A DNA stretch of 64,000 nucleotides from Bremerella sp. P1 (GTDB lineage Bacteria > Planctomycetota > Planctomycetia > Pirellulales > Pirellulaceae). The position numbers and the translations under genes were made by a program. The notes below the pieces were generated by a model that was not told the origin of the DNA, did not search any database, and was given only the letters and a program-made list of their open reading frames with translations. The DNA is taken from the NCBI RefSeq assembly GCF_028748185.1, contig NZ_CP118164.1, positions 310,001 through 374,000 of the forward strand, read 5' to 3'. Of the stretch, positions 1 through 11,900 are shown piece after piece. How positions within the stretch are numbered: the stretch's first letter is position 1; the number at the start of each line of letters is the position of its first letter.

Positions 1-3000
1 GCCACTGACACTAGCGATCGCGGTCGCTACGTCGATGTCGGAGAAACCGGCTCCAATCGGCACAACGGTTCCGCCCGTTTTATCCGCTCCGGACACTGCG
101 CTGAAGTTTGCATCCAACAGCGGCGAAATGTCAACGTTCGAGTTGAACGTAACCGGCACACCGGTGTCATCAATGAAGTTAAACCGGGTACTGTTTGCTT
201 CACCATTGGCATCCAGGTTGACGCTAACCAGGAGGTTGGTGAAGCCGGCTGTATTTGCCTGATCGACCGCGTCGCGAATCGCTTCGGTGACCTCAAGGTC
301 GGTAAAGTTTTCTTCAACGTTGACGACAATCTGCGATGCGTTCGAGAAATTGGTGTAGTCGCCGGAGGTCGTGATATTACCAACGCCCACCCCGCCCAGA
401 CCGCTCACGGCCGAGTCGCCCGTCAAGGTAATCCGATTGGGGATCGTACCGTCGGCAGCCACATTGAAAGCCGCAGTGTTGATAGCACTGACAATCTGGG
501 CTTGAATGGCCGCGGCATCGTAGCTGGAATTGTACGAAACGCGTACCTGGTTCGTTCCCAGCGGCAGAAGCTCACTCGCATCGCCCGTCGGCACTTCGTC
601 AAAGATGAACGTTCGGATTTGACCACCCGTGCTGGTGATCTGGAAAGTCTTGCCTTCGGTGATTTGACTCACGTCAAAGCCCGACACGTCAATGACTTTA
701 CCGGTCTGGAAGACGATATCTTCCGTGTCCGATCCGACCAATTCAAAGCTCAGGCCATCGTAGACAAACTGGCCACCGAGCGGATTGAGGTCAAAGACGA
801 ACTCGTTCCCGAAATCCAACTCGTACACGACCGTACCGTTGACATCAGTCACGGCAAAGTTCATCCCGTCGGTCAATGTCGCGATCGGAGTCAGCGGAGC
901 CCCAGTCGTTGCCCCCGCGACTTGAATCGCGTTGCTGGCACCCTGAGCATCGAACGACGTATCAACCCGTCCAGTCGGCGTCGCATTCGACTGACTGGGA
1001 TTGTTCGTAAGAACATTCCCGACATTGAACGCGCCTCCAGTCAACAGGTTCTCCGGCGTACCGAGTTGAATGCCGTCATCGAATTCACTGGCATCCATCT
1101 CGAACAACATATTCGAGGTCGGGGCGGTAGGACTGCTGCTATTGCCACGATTACCGATCGCCCAAAGCTGCAAGTTAGCGGCACTCTGATTCGGTCCCGG
1201 AGGATTTTGGAAGGTCGTGCCCAGGAACTGATACCCAAAACCGACACCACTAGCGACGTTGTTCGGATCGGTCTTCTGATCGAGATACAACTTGCCATCC
1301 GCGGCCTGATAATAGGTCGCCAGACCGTCGTCATATTGATCAACAATCGACGCATCGCCCGTGTCGATGGTCAGGAAGTTACCCGATTCGGCATCGGTAA
1401 TACGGCCAGTCCTGTCGACAGAGTAAGCATGAAGCAAACCGTTGGGCGCCATGATGACGTCGCCAACACCGAAGCCGAACGTACCAATATTGGCCTCTTG
1501 AGCACCGGTAAACGGATCAACCGCGAACAGGCGTGTTGTGGTGTTGTTGACGGCCTGCGTCAGGAACAGCGTAAAGTCGCCCAGGACGTACGGGTTGGCG
1601 TTGGAGTTGTCGACGATGCTCGTCGAATCAGGCGCAGCCGGCGTAGAATAGAAGCCACTGCTGATGTGATCTTCCACGATTCGATGCACCGAGTTGATCG
1701 GTTCCAAACGAACCAGCGTATTGGTCGCGTTCGACTGGAAGAACTGATTCATCTGAATCGAAGTTCGTTCCTGCGAGCTAACGGCGACATAGTAAGTAAT
1801 CGGGTTATCAGGCGTACCCGCTGGCAGCATGATCGTGCCCAGGTACGGGTCACCATTGCTATCGGAACCTCGACTTAGGTCAGCCAGTTCATCGGCATCC
1901 GGGGTCTGTGGGTGAATCAGATCATCGTTCACCGCACCACTGTCGCTGATGAAGATCAACTGACCGGTGGAGCTATAAACCGAAACAATCGTATTCGCGT
2001 TGCCAAGAGAGTTGGCGTAATCGAGATCGATGACGAGCGATCCCCATTCACTGGTAGCACTCGTACCACCAATGCTTTGAATCGCATCGAAGTCGAATCC
2101 AACTTGATACCAGTCGACATCGGAACCGCCTGTATCTAGATTACCGGCAACGCTGATCGCAGCGCGGTCCGAGTTGAGGACATTCCCCAAACCTTGAGCG
2201 CCACCGAGCGTCCCATTGGCGCCACTGATTTCGGACGACTCACCCAGCACTGGCGAATGGCCTGGCTGACCGTAAATCGCGATACCGTTCTCGGCGTAGC
2301 GAATGTCGGCAAACTGAATCGACGAACCAGCAAGCTCATCCACTTCACGCAACCGGACGTTGAGCTGATACACACCATTGGTGTTACCGGCTTGCACGTT
2401 TCCGTTGACCGAAGTCAAGTCATCGGTATTGGCACGAACGCGAATGTGGTAGGTACGAGCCGTTCCCGTCTGACCTGGCAGCACGACTCGCATACCGGCG
2501 TCGCGCGGGTTGGTCGACCAGAAGTCTTCTTCGTAGAAGCCCGACTTCTGCAGTGGATTGGTGACCTTCAACAGCGAGTTCTGGCCATAGAAGCTATTGC
2601 CAGACTGATCGTAGGAATTGGTCGAGGCAGCCAGCACGTTACCGTTACCGTCTACCAGTTCGACAACCGCATCCAGGTAGTAGCTCGTTCGATCGAGGTC
2701 GAACCATACTTCGGTACCCGGTTCGGCAACGAAGCTGTAGACGTCGACGTCTGATTTGTTGCTGAGATAACCGTTGACCTCAAAGCCCAAACGACGATTA
2801 TCATCGCCACCATACTCATCAGGAGCCAAGCGTCCCAGCGACTGGGCGGTCTGCGGAGAGCCGTTCACGCCCTGACCGGTCAGGTTATTGGCTTCCGCTT
2901 CAACAATCACCTTTACATTGCGATCATTGGCGAACTGATCGATGGTCAGGCCTTCCCACGAACCAGGCAGCGGAATCGCAGCACCTGCGTCAACGCCGGC

Positions 3001-6000
3001 AATACCGTCGTTGTTGGTGTCGTTCTGAGCCGTTCCGTTTTGCGTGAAGCCTGCACCGACGGAATCGTCACGCACGTCGGTGAAGACCACGGGGAACCCA
3101 GGCTGGCCAACCACGTGCAGCATACCACCGATACGATCATCGATATCCAATTGGCGGCCGGTCGCCACAAAGCCGGCATTCGCACCCTGCAACTTCACCA
3201 CCAAGCTTTCGGTAGCCGAGCTTTCCAGGCGGATACCACCGTAGGTGTGGAAGTCGGTCGAGTAAATCGTGCTGAACAAAGCATGGACGATGTCGGTATC
3301 GTCCCACACGCTTTGCGTGGTCAGCGTGCCACCGCGAACGACCATGGCATTCAGATCGTTGTCGGTGAGCAGGTTGCGGCGAATGAGTGCACCCTGGTTG
3401 TCACCCAGACCACGTTGTCGGTCGAGGTTACCGGTCGAACGGCCCCAGTCGACGATCAGGTCGTAGCTCAACGAGCTGGTATCAACGTTCAAGACGTTGG
3501 CATCGTTGAAGCGGAAGTTATTGGCGACAATGATCGGCTGCGAATCACGGACAAAGATAACCGCGTCGCCGTTGCTCATGTGGCCATTACGAGTTGAACC
3601 GCCGACACCCGCGCCCTGACCATCTTCGTTGTACTCAAAGATCGAGTTCGTGACACGGACCTTGGCCTGGTGAATTTCAACTACGTTGAAGTGGGCCTGG
3701 CCGCCGTCGATATTCGATTCGCCACCGCCGTAGGCCAGCACGGCATTGTCGATACTACCACTCGATACGTGGGCGAAGTAGATACCGCTCCAATCGCCAG
3801 CCGCTGGCACCGTTAGGTCGCCATCATTATTGGTATCGAACGTACCACCAAAGCCATAGCGATCGTCACGCAGCGACGTGAAGACGACTGGTCGTCCAGC
3901 CGTACCTTCGGCAATGAAGCTGGCTCCCATCTCGACTTCGATTCGACCAGCGTTGAGCTTAACGACAACGTTGGGATCGACGACCAGGCTCGAATCGTAG
4001 CGGGCATCGTAGATGACATCGACGACAATGCCGCCGTTACCACCCGCGTAGGATGCCGTGTAGTTACCGCTGATGCGAATGTTGCCATTGGTCGCGACGG
4101 GATCGATATCCAGGAAGAATGGACCACCGAATGCAGGCGCGACAAACGCCTGCTCTAGACGGAAACGCGTAATCAGAAAAGCGATCTGCTCTGCCAAGGC
4201 GGCTTCCGTGAAGATCCCGGTAGAAACTCCACCTGTCGGAACAATCTCAACACCTAAGTCGGTGTACATCTTCATATCATCGAGATCGATCAGATATACG
4301 GTATCTCCGGTTGCCACCGTAGGATTCGTCGAATTGACAAACTCGATAACCAGAGTACGTGTGTCTCCCTCATCCGATACCGCGTCGAAGCTCAACGTCG
4401 AACCTGCGGTGACTCCCGAAAGGTGCGGAACCTTAACTTCGACTTCAGCGGTTGTTGAGGCACCGCCTGGTGTCGAGTTGATGTGCAAGGCTTCCTGGAT
4501 CACGTAGACGATATCGGTATCATCGAAGCGAGCCGCAACCGTCAACTCTTCCAGTGGAGCACCAGGTGCCGAGACAATCCGCACCAACATACCGTTGACC
4601 GAATTCTGAACGACACGGTTACCGAAGATATCAGGACCGACACGGGTGACATCTGGAGTAAACGACGCCGGAGCACCATTGAAGACGGTGTAATTTGATT
4701 CCTCGAAGCTGTTCGGATCAGCCGACAACGCAGCACCCGAGCTCAGACGGATAATGTTGTAGTTGATCGTCGGCCGAGCTTCTTCCATGTAGATCGGAGC
4801 CAGCGAAACGTCGGCACCATCGACTTCGGCGATACCGCCCGCATAGCGGAATTCGGCACCGATCACCGAGTTCAGGAAGATACCAGCATCCTCAAACGTA
4901 CCTCGCGACTGCTCGCGATCGACTTCTTGATTGAAGAGAATACCGCCCCAATTGCCCGGACCAGCGTCAGCCGAGGTGTAGCTTGCATGACCGACCAACT
5001 CTGCGGTCGGATCGTTGAGCAAGGTCGTTTCACGGTACGAAGTCAAAGTCACGCGACGATTCGTGCGTGCGTCATCCTGAGTAACCGTACCTCCGGTTTG
5101 AGTATTGGGATCGTAGCGTTCTGGAATACCCAGGATTTGCAGTGCAGCAAAGCTGCGATCATCGACGACCGAAGTACTACCAACTTGAATACTGGAGTTG
5201 GCAAACTTAAGAATTGCTCCTTCGTCGATCATCATGGTCACCCCTTTGGGCAACACGATATCGACACCATCTTTAAGCGGAGCGTTGTTCAGCGGATTAC
5301 GACCGATCAGGTAGGCAATATTGTCTGCCAGCGTATCCTGATCGTCGCCAACGGCTCCGAGGCCGATCACGCGAATCACGTCGCCACGGTCGGCGTTTTC
5401 AGCAGCCGTAATGGCGGCACCAATGGTGGAAAACGGCTGGGTGATCGAACCGGTCTGGGTCGTTCCGGTGTAGGTTGCGTCGACAAATAACGTACGTGGT
5501 GCGGTGTTCGAGAGGCCCGTGTAGGTCGAAGGCTCGGCACGGAACCAGAAGTTGAACGCACCACCGGCGGTACCGTCGAGATCGCCATCAATCGCAGCAC
5601 CTGCGGCGGCACCGCTGGTCACGACGATCGACTGTGCCAGAATGATACCTGGATCCAGGGTGATCGGATTGTTGGTGGCCAGGTTTCGCAGTTCGATACG
5701 ATTACCGGTCGACGAAGCCACCACGTTGAAGCTGGCATTGTTGATCGCACTGACCAACGCCGAAACCACTTCGCTTTGCAGCATTCCAGTCGTCAGTGCA
5801 ACCCGCTCATTGTTCGAGTTGTTGAGATTGCTATCGAAGTCAATTTCGAAGGTACGGGTGATTTGGCCGTCACGCAGGATGATCGTTTGACCATCACTGA
5901 AGCCTGCTCCGCCCGTACGAACAACCATCGTGTTGAGCTGCGAAACCGTTGCCCCGGTGTCACGAATCGAGTCGTTCAAAGTTGGAGCGAACCGAATTTG

Positions 6001-8397
6001 CAGTTGGTATTCGCCTTGCGAGGTACCACCGAACCCGGAGTCTTCGATGTTTGGATCGTAAACATCGTTGCCACTAGCCGAGACACCGATGAAGTACGTT
6101 CCTGGTTGTAGCGTGATTTCCAGGAAGGAGTCTTCGCTGTAGTAGTCGTTGTTACGTGCCAGCGCGGTGTAGGAACCGTCACCGTTGAGTCGATACAGCG
6201 TCAGCGTCGCATCGAGTCGGCTTGAATCGGCCAGGCGTTCGGCAACGATTTCCGCCGACAACTTGCCTGATTCGGTCAAGTCGAAGCGGTACATATCGAT
6301 ATCGATCACGTCCGGACGATAGAGATGCTGCAGGTGGGTGATGTCGAAATCACCCGGCAAGAGTGATTCCGCGGCGATCCCGAAATTCAGATTGCCATCG
6401 TCACCCATGATTGTGCCCGGTGGCAGATCGTAGGTGTGATCCAAGCCCAGCAAGTGACCGATTTCATGGAAGGCCGTCTGTTGCCACAAGGCACCGACTT
6501 CATCGTCTCCCGGTTGATCATGGTCGGCAGTCTCCATGATGGCGAGGCCAGACCCAGCCAACCCGATTGGGCCATTCGGACCGGTATCAATGCCAGGGCT
6601 CAAGCCACGGAGGTCACCGGTAACAACACCCAATGCGGCAACAATATCGCTGGGCACTTCGACGAACTCGATACCAGCATAGAAACCGTAGATCTCGAAG
6701 ACCTCGCGGGCTCGCTTCTTCTGCTCTTCGGTAATCTGGTTCTGAAACGGCTCGCCGGTTGGGCTGGCCGGATCCGTACCGTATTCGTCTGGGAAGTTGT
6801 AGGTGAGAACCGTGACACCCAAACCGTTGGCATCACCACCTCCAAGATGGAGTTCGCCGCCCAGTTCGATATCGCGATGCCCCGGTTCGTCATTACCACC
6901 GGGCAGATTGATATTGTACGGATTAACGTTGCTAATTTCACCACGGATCACCAGCGCTTGGGTACGATCGACGATCAGGCCAGTCGACTTGCTTCCCAGC
7001 ACCATGCTCACACGGTTGCCGTCGGTACCACGAAGCTGAGAACGATCTGGACTAAAGCCAACAACCGTATCGGCGCTAACCAGGAATGTTCCGGAAGCCT
7101 CGGCATTGATCGCGGCACGAATGGCGATGGCCAAGTCGTTCGTGGAAGACCCCAGACCGCTGATATCGATCGGAATGTTCCCAGGTGTGAAGTCCAAGAT
7201 GTCATCGGTCAACTCGAACGTCCGTAGATTGCCACGTCCATCATCAATGGTGAAGGTAGTATGATTGACGTCGGCCTCTAGGTCACCGTCGACGTCAATG
7301 GTGGCACCACGCGTGACTCGAAATTCGTGGTTGCCAGAAAACAAGTTCGTAGGATTGGCGGTGGTACCGTAATCCTCGAAACCAGATTCGTTCTGCAATG
7401 TACCGATGAAGCTCGACAGGTTGGTCGCTGTGTCGAAGCTCGAGTTCTGCTCAGGTGCTTCGGTGACCAGGTCAAGGATCTGCGATCCCTTGCTGGCGAT
7501 ACCGCGCACGCCGACTTGCAGACGGAAGACCGTTGCGTAGCCGGCGTTGGAATCGGCCGTGCTGATGAGTTCTTCAATGGGATCAGCAAACTGCAGCATT
7601 GCCAGGTCGAGGTCGGCGTCGTAGATGACACTCGTCGGATAGAATGCCTGCGAATCGTTCCCCAGTCCCAAATCGTTATTAGTAGCCGTGCTGCTGCTGT
7701 CGGCCCGCTGGAACGTCAGTTGGTAATAGTCGGGATTGGTCGCCAGAGTCGGGTCGAGATCGTCGTCGTTGAAGTAGACGTAGATCATGTCCCGTGCGAT
7801 TTCGAGTTCGCCGGTGGTCTGGTTTCGAGTGACGGGCTGCGGCACAACCGACATCACTTGAGGAGCCAGGTTCAGCTCGAAGTTGCGCGTAAAGGCCTCT
7901 GCGGACTGACCTTCCAAGTCCTGCAGCGCGCTGGTGATTTGAATGCGGTAGAGGTCGTCCGGAAGAGCCTCGCCAAATCGGACAACCACCTGGTTTGGCT
8001 GATCGCCAATACCGATGAAACCCTCGAAATTCGAGTTGGGACCGGTGATCTGAACGTCGTCAGCCGTGCCCAGTTGACCGTCCAAACCAGCGCGGAAAAT
8101 CTCGATGCCGTCCGCGAGAGTCGTCGGATCGATCAGGTCGCCAGCGTCGGTGACTTCCGCAAAGTTGAACGTCAGCGATCGCGGCGAAATACCCCGAACA
8201 TCGTTCTCTTGCAGTAGTTCACCACTGTTGGGTTGAATACCCACAAGTTGCGGAACCACGTCCGAAGCCAACAATTCGCGCTTCTCCAGCGGCTCATGCT
8301 TCATAGAGCGCTGTTTGGTCTGACGAAGAAGACGGTTCTTCTTGTTGAGATCACGACGTTGGGCACGGGTAAGCTTACTCGCATGACGAATGGTCAT
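1..8397 (-). CDS. Giant planctomycete surface protein with matrixin-like metalloprotease domain (3' end outside window)
   Basis: One uninterrupted minus-strand reading frame runs from an ATG at 8397 to the window edge, about 2,799 codons with no stop seen in the stretches I read; the C-terminus lies outside. An AAAGG ribosome site precedes the ATG. The N-terminus is basic, then has KHEPLEKRELLASD (residues 33-46), the planctomycete extracellular motif. Residues 644-654 read HEIGHLLGLDH, the HExxHxxGxxH zinc site of metzincins, followed by a Met-turn TIMGDD; the preceding FPDEYG and ITEEQKKRAREVF segments fit a matrixin/serralysin-like fold. A pre-peptidase-C-like beta domain follows (about 696-783), then long repetitive beta-helix or Ig-like sequence with two more PPC-like stretches (near 1876 and 2090-2150). 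It is probably an exported, surface-attached adhesin or protease. Substrate unknown. The family assignment is from motifs only. Confidence 0.9.
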   Translation of the reverse strand, partial: MTIRHASKLTRAQRRDLNKKNRLLRQTKQRSMKHEPLEKRELLASDVVPQLVGIQPNSGELLQENDVRGISPRSLTFNFAEVTDAGDLIDPTTLADGIEIFRAGLDGQLGTADDVQITGPNSNFEGFIGIGDQPNQVVVRFGEALPDDLYRIQITSALQDLEGQSAEAFTRNFELNLAPQVMSVVPQPVTRNQTTGELEIARDMIYVYFNDDDLDPTLATNPDYYQLTFQRADSSSTATNNDLGLGNDSQAFYPTSVIYDADLDLAMLQFADPIEELISTADSNAGYATVFRLQVGVRGIASKGSQILDLVTEAPEQNSSFDTATNLSSFIGTLQNESGFEDYGTTANPTNLFSGNHEFRVTRGATIDVDGDLEADVNHTTFTIDDGRGNLRTFELTDDILDFTPGNIPIDISGLGSSTNDLAIAIRAAINAEASGTFLVSADTVVGFSPDRSQLRGTDGNRVSMVLGSKSTGLIVDRTQALVIRGEISNVNPYNINLPGGNDEPGHRDIELGGELHLGGGDANGLGVTVLTYNFPDEYGTDPASPTGEPFQNQITEEQKKRAREVFEIYGFYAGIEFVEVPSDIVAALGVVTGDLRGLSPGIDTGPNGPIGLAGSGLAIMETADHDQPGDDEVGALWQQTAFHEIGHLLGLDHTYDLPPGTIMGDDGNLNFGIAAESLLPGDFDITHLQHLYRPDVIDIDMYRFDLTESGKLSAEIVAERLADSSRLDATLTLYRLNGDGSYTALARNNDYYSEDSFLEITLQPGTYFIGVSASGNDVYDPNIEDSGFGGTSQGEYQLQIRFAPTLNDSIRDTGATVSQLNTMVVRTGGAGFSDGQTIILRDGQITRTFEIDFDSNLNNSNNERVALTTGMLQSEVVSALVSAINNASFNVVASSTGNRIELRNLATNNPITLDPGIILAQSIVVTSGAAAGAAIDGDLDGTAGGAFNFWFRAEPSTYTGLSNTAPRTLFVDATYTGTTQTGSITQPFSTIGAAITAAENADRGDVIRVIGLGAVGDDQDTLADNIAYLIGRNPLNNAPLKDGVDIVLPKGVTMMIDEGAILKFANSSIQVGSTSVVDDRSFAALQILGIPERYDPNTQTGGTVTQDDARTNRRVTLTSYRETTLLNDPTAELVGHASYTSADAGPGNWGGILFNQEVDREQSRGTFEDAGIFLNSVIGAEFRYAGGIAEVDGADVSLAPIYMEEARPTINYNIIRLSSGAALSADPNSFEESNYTVFNGAPASFTPDVTRVGPDIFGNRVVQNSVNGMLVRIVSAPGAPLEELTVAARFDDTDIVYVIQEALHINSTPGGASTTAEVEVKVPHLSGVTAGSTLSFDAVSDEGDTRTLVIEFVNSTNPTVATGDTVYLIDLDDMKMYTDLGVEIVPTGGVSTGIFTEAALAEQIAFLITRFRLEQAFVAPAFGGPFFLDIDPVATNGNIRISGNYTASYAGGNGGIVVDVIYDARYDSSLVVDPNVVVKLNAGRIEVEMGASFIAEGTAGRPVVFTSLRDDRYGFGGTFDTNNDGDLTVPAAGDWSGIYFAHVSSGSIDNAVLAYGGGESNIDGGQAHFNVVEIHQAKVRVTNSIFEYNEDGQGAGVGGSTRNGHMSNGDAVIFVRDSQPIIVANNFRFNDANVLNVDTSSLSYDLIVDWGRSTGNLDRQRGLGDNQGALIRRNLLTDNDLNAMVVRGGTLTTQSVWDDTDIVHALFSTIYSTDFHTYGGIRLESSATESLVVKLQGANAGFVATGRQLDIDDRIGGMLHVVGQPGFPVVFTDVRDDSVGAGFTQNGTAQNDTNNDGIAGVDAGAAIPLPGSWEGLTIDQFANDRNVKVIVEAEANNLTGQGVNGSPQTAQSLGRLAPDEYGGDDNRRLGFEVNGYLSNKSDVDVYSFVAEPGTEVWFDLDRTSYYLDAVVELVDGNGNVLAASTNSYDQSGNSFYGQNSLLKVTNPLQKSGFYEEDFWSTNPRDAGMRVVLPGQTGTARTYHIRVRANTDDLTSVNGNVQAGNTNGVYQLNVRLREVDELAGSSIQFADIRYAENGIAIYGQPGHSPVLGESSEISGANGTLGGAQGLGNVLNSDRAAISVAGNLDTGGSDVDWYQVGFDFDAIQSIGGTSATSEWGSLVIDLDYANSLGNANTIVSVYSSTGQLIFISDSGAVNDDLIHPQTPDADELADLSRGSDSNGDPYLGTIMLPAGTPDNPITYYVAVSSQERTSIQMNQFFQSNATNTLVRLEPINSVHRIVEDHISSGFYSTPAAPDSTSIVDNSNANPYVLGDFTLFLTQAVNNTTTRLFAVDPFTGAQEANIGTFGFGVGDVIMAPNGLLHAYSVDRTGRITDAESGNFLTIDTGDASIVDQYDDGLATYYQAADGKLYLDQKTDPNNVASGVGFGYQFLGTTFQNPPGPNQSAANLQLWAIGNRGNSSSPTAPTSNMLFEMDASEFDDGIQLGTPENLLTGGAFNVGNVLTNNPSQSNATPTGRVDTSFDAQGASNAIQVAGATTGAPLTPIATLTDGMNFAVTDVNGTVVYELDFGNEFVFDLNPLGGQFVYDGLSFELVGSDTEDIVFQTGKVIDVSGFDVSQITEGKTFQITSTGGQIRTFIFDEVPTGDASELLPLGTNQVRVSYNSSYDAAAIQAQIVSAINTAAFNVAADGTIPNRITLTGDSAVSGLGGVGVGNITTSGDYTNFSNASQIVVNVEENFTDLEVTEAIRDAVDQANTAGFTNLLVSVNLDANGEANSTRFNFIDDTGVPVTFNSNVDISPLLDANFSAVSGADKTGGTVVPIGAGFSDIDVATAIASVSG

Positions 8398-8557
8398 TTG
8401 GCAAACCTTTTATCTTCGTTAAAGCTGGAGGCTCGAGTAGTTAGGTTGGACAGCAACATCCTGTCGCGGATCGGGAGACAAGTCCTGAGGCTCACAATTT
8501 CAGGGAAGGCAAATGCCAACAGGCGAAAAAGGGAGACATTTGGTAAACCCAAGTCGG

Positions 8558-8585
8558 ATTATAATTACCCAAATTAACACAGCAA
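8558..8585 (-). promoter_or_regulatory. Sigma-70-like promoter of the giant surface-protein gene
   Basis: On the minus strand, TTGCTG (8585-8580) is separated by 16 bases from a perfect TATAAT (8563-8558). Transcription would start near 8551, giving a leader of about 155 bases before the ATG at 8397. Seen by eye; not tested. Confidence 0.55.
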
Positions 8586-8918
8586 ATTCTAACGGGGGGG
8601 CAACCTTCCATTTCGCCCATTTAACTCAAATTACTTGCTCAATCGGCCCTGGCTATTGAGAGAAATGCCCAACCAGCCAGAAACCACCGCTAAACCATTG
8701 CTGTTGTTGTACTTAGGAATCAACTTCCGCCGCATTCTTTGCCGCGGTAGCGGCGAGAAAACAGGGCTTGTCGACGTTTTGACGCCCTGACCTGCGTGCT
8801 AGTTCCCGCATTTCCCCTAGAATCTTGCCAATCGAACTAAATCTTAGAGGGGGAACATGCCGACAGGGCGTTCCGGCCGATTGGTCAATCCACAGCACGT
8901 ATTTTTGCGCAAACCCAT
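8586..8918. other. Intergenic stretch upstream of the giant gene
   Basis: This stretch between the giant gene's promoter and the terminator of the next gene holds no supported gene. A 61-codon minus-strand frame with a GTG start (8713-8898) has no recognisable family or ribosome site, and I do not call it. Confidence 0.5.
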
Positions 8919-8948
8919 AAAAAAAGCCCCCCTAATAAGGGAGGCTTT
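8919..8948 (-). terminator. Rho-independent terminator after the reprolysin-like surface protein
   Basis: AAAGCCTCCC and GGGGGGCTTT pair (one mismatch) around a TTATTA loop on the minus strand, followed by a T run. It lies 25 bases past the stop codon at 8974. Confidence 0.8.
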
Positions 8949-8973
8949 CTCGAATTGAAAATTGGGCCGAGAA

Positions 8974-11900
8974 TTAATAGCTCAGCAGTTCCTTATCCCA
9001 CTCTGGGTCAGCGAAGACGTCATCTTCTGCTTCACCTTCGGAGGATGCGAGCTCAAGGTCGTCGCTGTCGCTCCAGAGCAGGTCACTCTGGTCGCTTTCC
9101 AGCGAGCTGAAGGCCAGTTCGGTCGTTATTTCATCTGGAACGACCTGAGTCTCAACCGTTTCCGAATCGCCCGTCTCCGAGGCAATCACCAGATCTGAAG
9201 CAACGACCTGGAACTTGCCATAAGTTTGCGAGACAGGTGCCGTCGGACTGACAATCGCTTGCTCTTCTTCCACGATCGGAGCCGCAACTTCGATCACAGG
9301 CATAGCGGCAAGCGTCTCGACCGATTCACTAACGACCGGTTCTTGCTCCAGCGATTCGCCGTGCGAATTGTAGGTCGCCAGGATATCCGACATCTTCAGC
9401 AAGTCGAGTGCTGAGAAGCGTCCGTCGGCATTGATATCGATGAACATGTTGAAGTTCGTCGAACCACTTCCGAAGTTTGGTAGAGAACGCGAACCAGCGG
9501 TACGCAGTTCCTTCAGAATCGTAACGTAGTCCAAGCTGGTAATGCTGCCGTCATTGTTGACGTCCGCGGCCTGGGTCTTGTTGTTGAAGGCCAACAGGCT
9601 GGCCGAAGCGGGTGCAGCCAGTGGATCAACCGGAGCAACCAAGGTCACCGTGGCGGTTTCCATGACACCAGCGGAATCTTGAACTGTGTACTCGAAGGTA
9701 ATGTCTTCGGTCAGATCCATGACGCCGGCCGCATCAAAGATGATTCGCGTCCCGTCGGCCGAGACATAAATGTCCAGCGGTGGAACTTCAACCGGGCTGA
9801 TGTTGGCCACACTGCCTGGGACGATCGTCAGCGAGCGATTGAAGAAGCTGCTGTCGTTGGCCAAGACATTGAAGACCTGTCCGTCGGTGTCTTCTTCGTA
9901 AGTGAAGACATCGTCCAGAGCGACCAGGCCGTTGTCAGGATCCTGGCTGATGAAAACTTTGTAGTCTTCGATTTCACCGAAGGAATCGTCTGCCGTTGCG
10001 CCGATGTTCAGCGTTGGACCAACGCGGAACCGCATGTTGGCTGCCAGGCGAGCGGCATCCGGCAGAACCGAGTCGTCAAAGACCGTGGATGGGATGCTGA
10101 ACGTGTAGTCAGCCTGTCCCGGAGTCAGCTTGACGTTGGTAAAGATGCGTTCATTGTCCGTGAACACATTGTCTTTGTTGAAGTCGAGCCACGCGTTCAT
10201 GACGACATTGTTGTGAACGACACTCGAAGTGATGGAAACCGTGTTGGTTCCCTTCTGAATGCCGTTTCCGAAGAACACACCGTCGTCAGCGATGGGGCTG
10301 GCACCCAGGTAAGCACCCTGAGCGACCGGCGTGGTTCCGCCAAGTCCACTGTCACCAGTATCGGAACCGGCAATCACGCCGAACTCAAGCGGAGCACTCA
10401 GCGTAGCCGAACCGTCATCTTCGATGGTCACGAAAATCGGGGTCGTCGTCGTTACGACAGCACCTGGGCTTGGAACCGGCAGAATTTCAAACGTTCCGGA
10501 ATAGGCCGAACGCAGGACAAACTGACCAGCGGCATTGGCGGTCGCGGTTGGTTCGCAAAGACCAATCAGGCCGTCACCGTTGTAGTCGATGAAGAACTTC
10601 GCACCACCGACACCCATTTCGATCGGATCGTGGAAGCCGTCCATGTTCAAGTCTTCAAAGGCCAGACCGACCAGGCCTTGAGTGGTTCCACCAGGGACAT
10701 CAGCGGCCGGCATCAGTTCGTCATTGTAGAACGCGATGTTTGCGCCAGCGACGGAAATTGGCTCACCGACGTAACGCTGTTCCAGCGTGGAAAGATCACT
10801 ATCGACGACGCTGTAGTAGTATGTCGCGTCACCGACATCGACCATCGTATCGGTGATTCCCAGCAACTGCCCTTCGACGGTCACTTCAAAGCCGTCAAGA
10901 GGATCGAGTCCAGTCTGGGCGATCGCGGTCAAAGCGCCCGTTGGCAGGAAGTCGTGGTAGGCGGTATCACCACCGGAGGCACCCACCCACAGGTCAAGCC
11001 CACGATCATTAACGGCATCGGCGATGTTATTTTCAACCGTCGCCCACAAGGCCATTTCCGTGTCCGTGAGGCCATCGGTCACGGCATCTTCACCAGAAAG
11101 AATAATGATCAGGTCGTGCGAGATCAATTCATTGAAGACGGTCGGATCAATGAAGTTGATGTTATAGAAGTCGGTACGTTCGTAACCGGTTGCTTCCTGG
11201 GTACCGTTGGTGAACGACCAGGCAACATTGCCGTTACCCACAACCGCAATCGAGTATTCCGACTTCGGAATCTCGGTTGCCGTTCCGCTTCCACGCAGGA
11301 AGTCGAGGATGGCCTCGTCGTAGCCCAGCTGTCCTGGGTTGGCACCGTCGAGGATGGCATTGTTCGATGCGAAGAAGTTACCGCCAATAGCACCGGCGAA
11401 GGAAGTGGTTCCTTCCGGCAATGCGACACCGCAAACATCGACGCCGCTCACACCGATACCAGCACCCAACGCGACGGTCACATTGGCGTCGGTAATGTCG
11501 TAGAAGACATTGCCGATGGCTTCAATGCGGAAACGAACCAGGCTGGAAGCGACATTCGGAATGGCCAACTCTTCACTGCCATCGTTGGCCGTGCTGTCGA
11601 CGACCGTTTCGGTGAAGGTCAAACCGCCGTCGACGGACATCGTAATACGGACGTTCTGGGTATCGATCGGAGCAGCATCCGTACCGGCGACATCCCAGGT
11701 GAAGGTAAACAAGTCTCCGCCAACAAGGTTTTCACCCCCAGCTGGCATGGTGAACTGGAACGGGGCACCGGTATCGACGACCGTCACGAGCATATCGTCG
11801 TTATTGATTGCCGTGTAAGTCCCGTTGTTATCGCGAACGGTAACACGGAAGTTCAGATCACGATCCGTCGTGGGATAAGTTTCACCAACCGAGAGCGTGT

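Noticed and set aside
502-1878. A 458-codon plus-strand open frame inside the giant gene
   Set aside because: It shares codon boundaries with the minus-strand giant gene and exists only because that gene's codon bias leaves its mirror frame open. No ribosome site, low-complexity charged sequence.
7327-8217. A 296-codon plus-strand frame at the N-terminal part of the giant gene
   Set aside because: Mirror of the giant gene frame, no start signal or family resemblance.
8713-8898. A 61-codon minus-strand frame in the intergenic stretch
   Set aside because: GTG start without ribosome site, no recognisable pattern.
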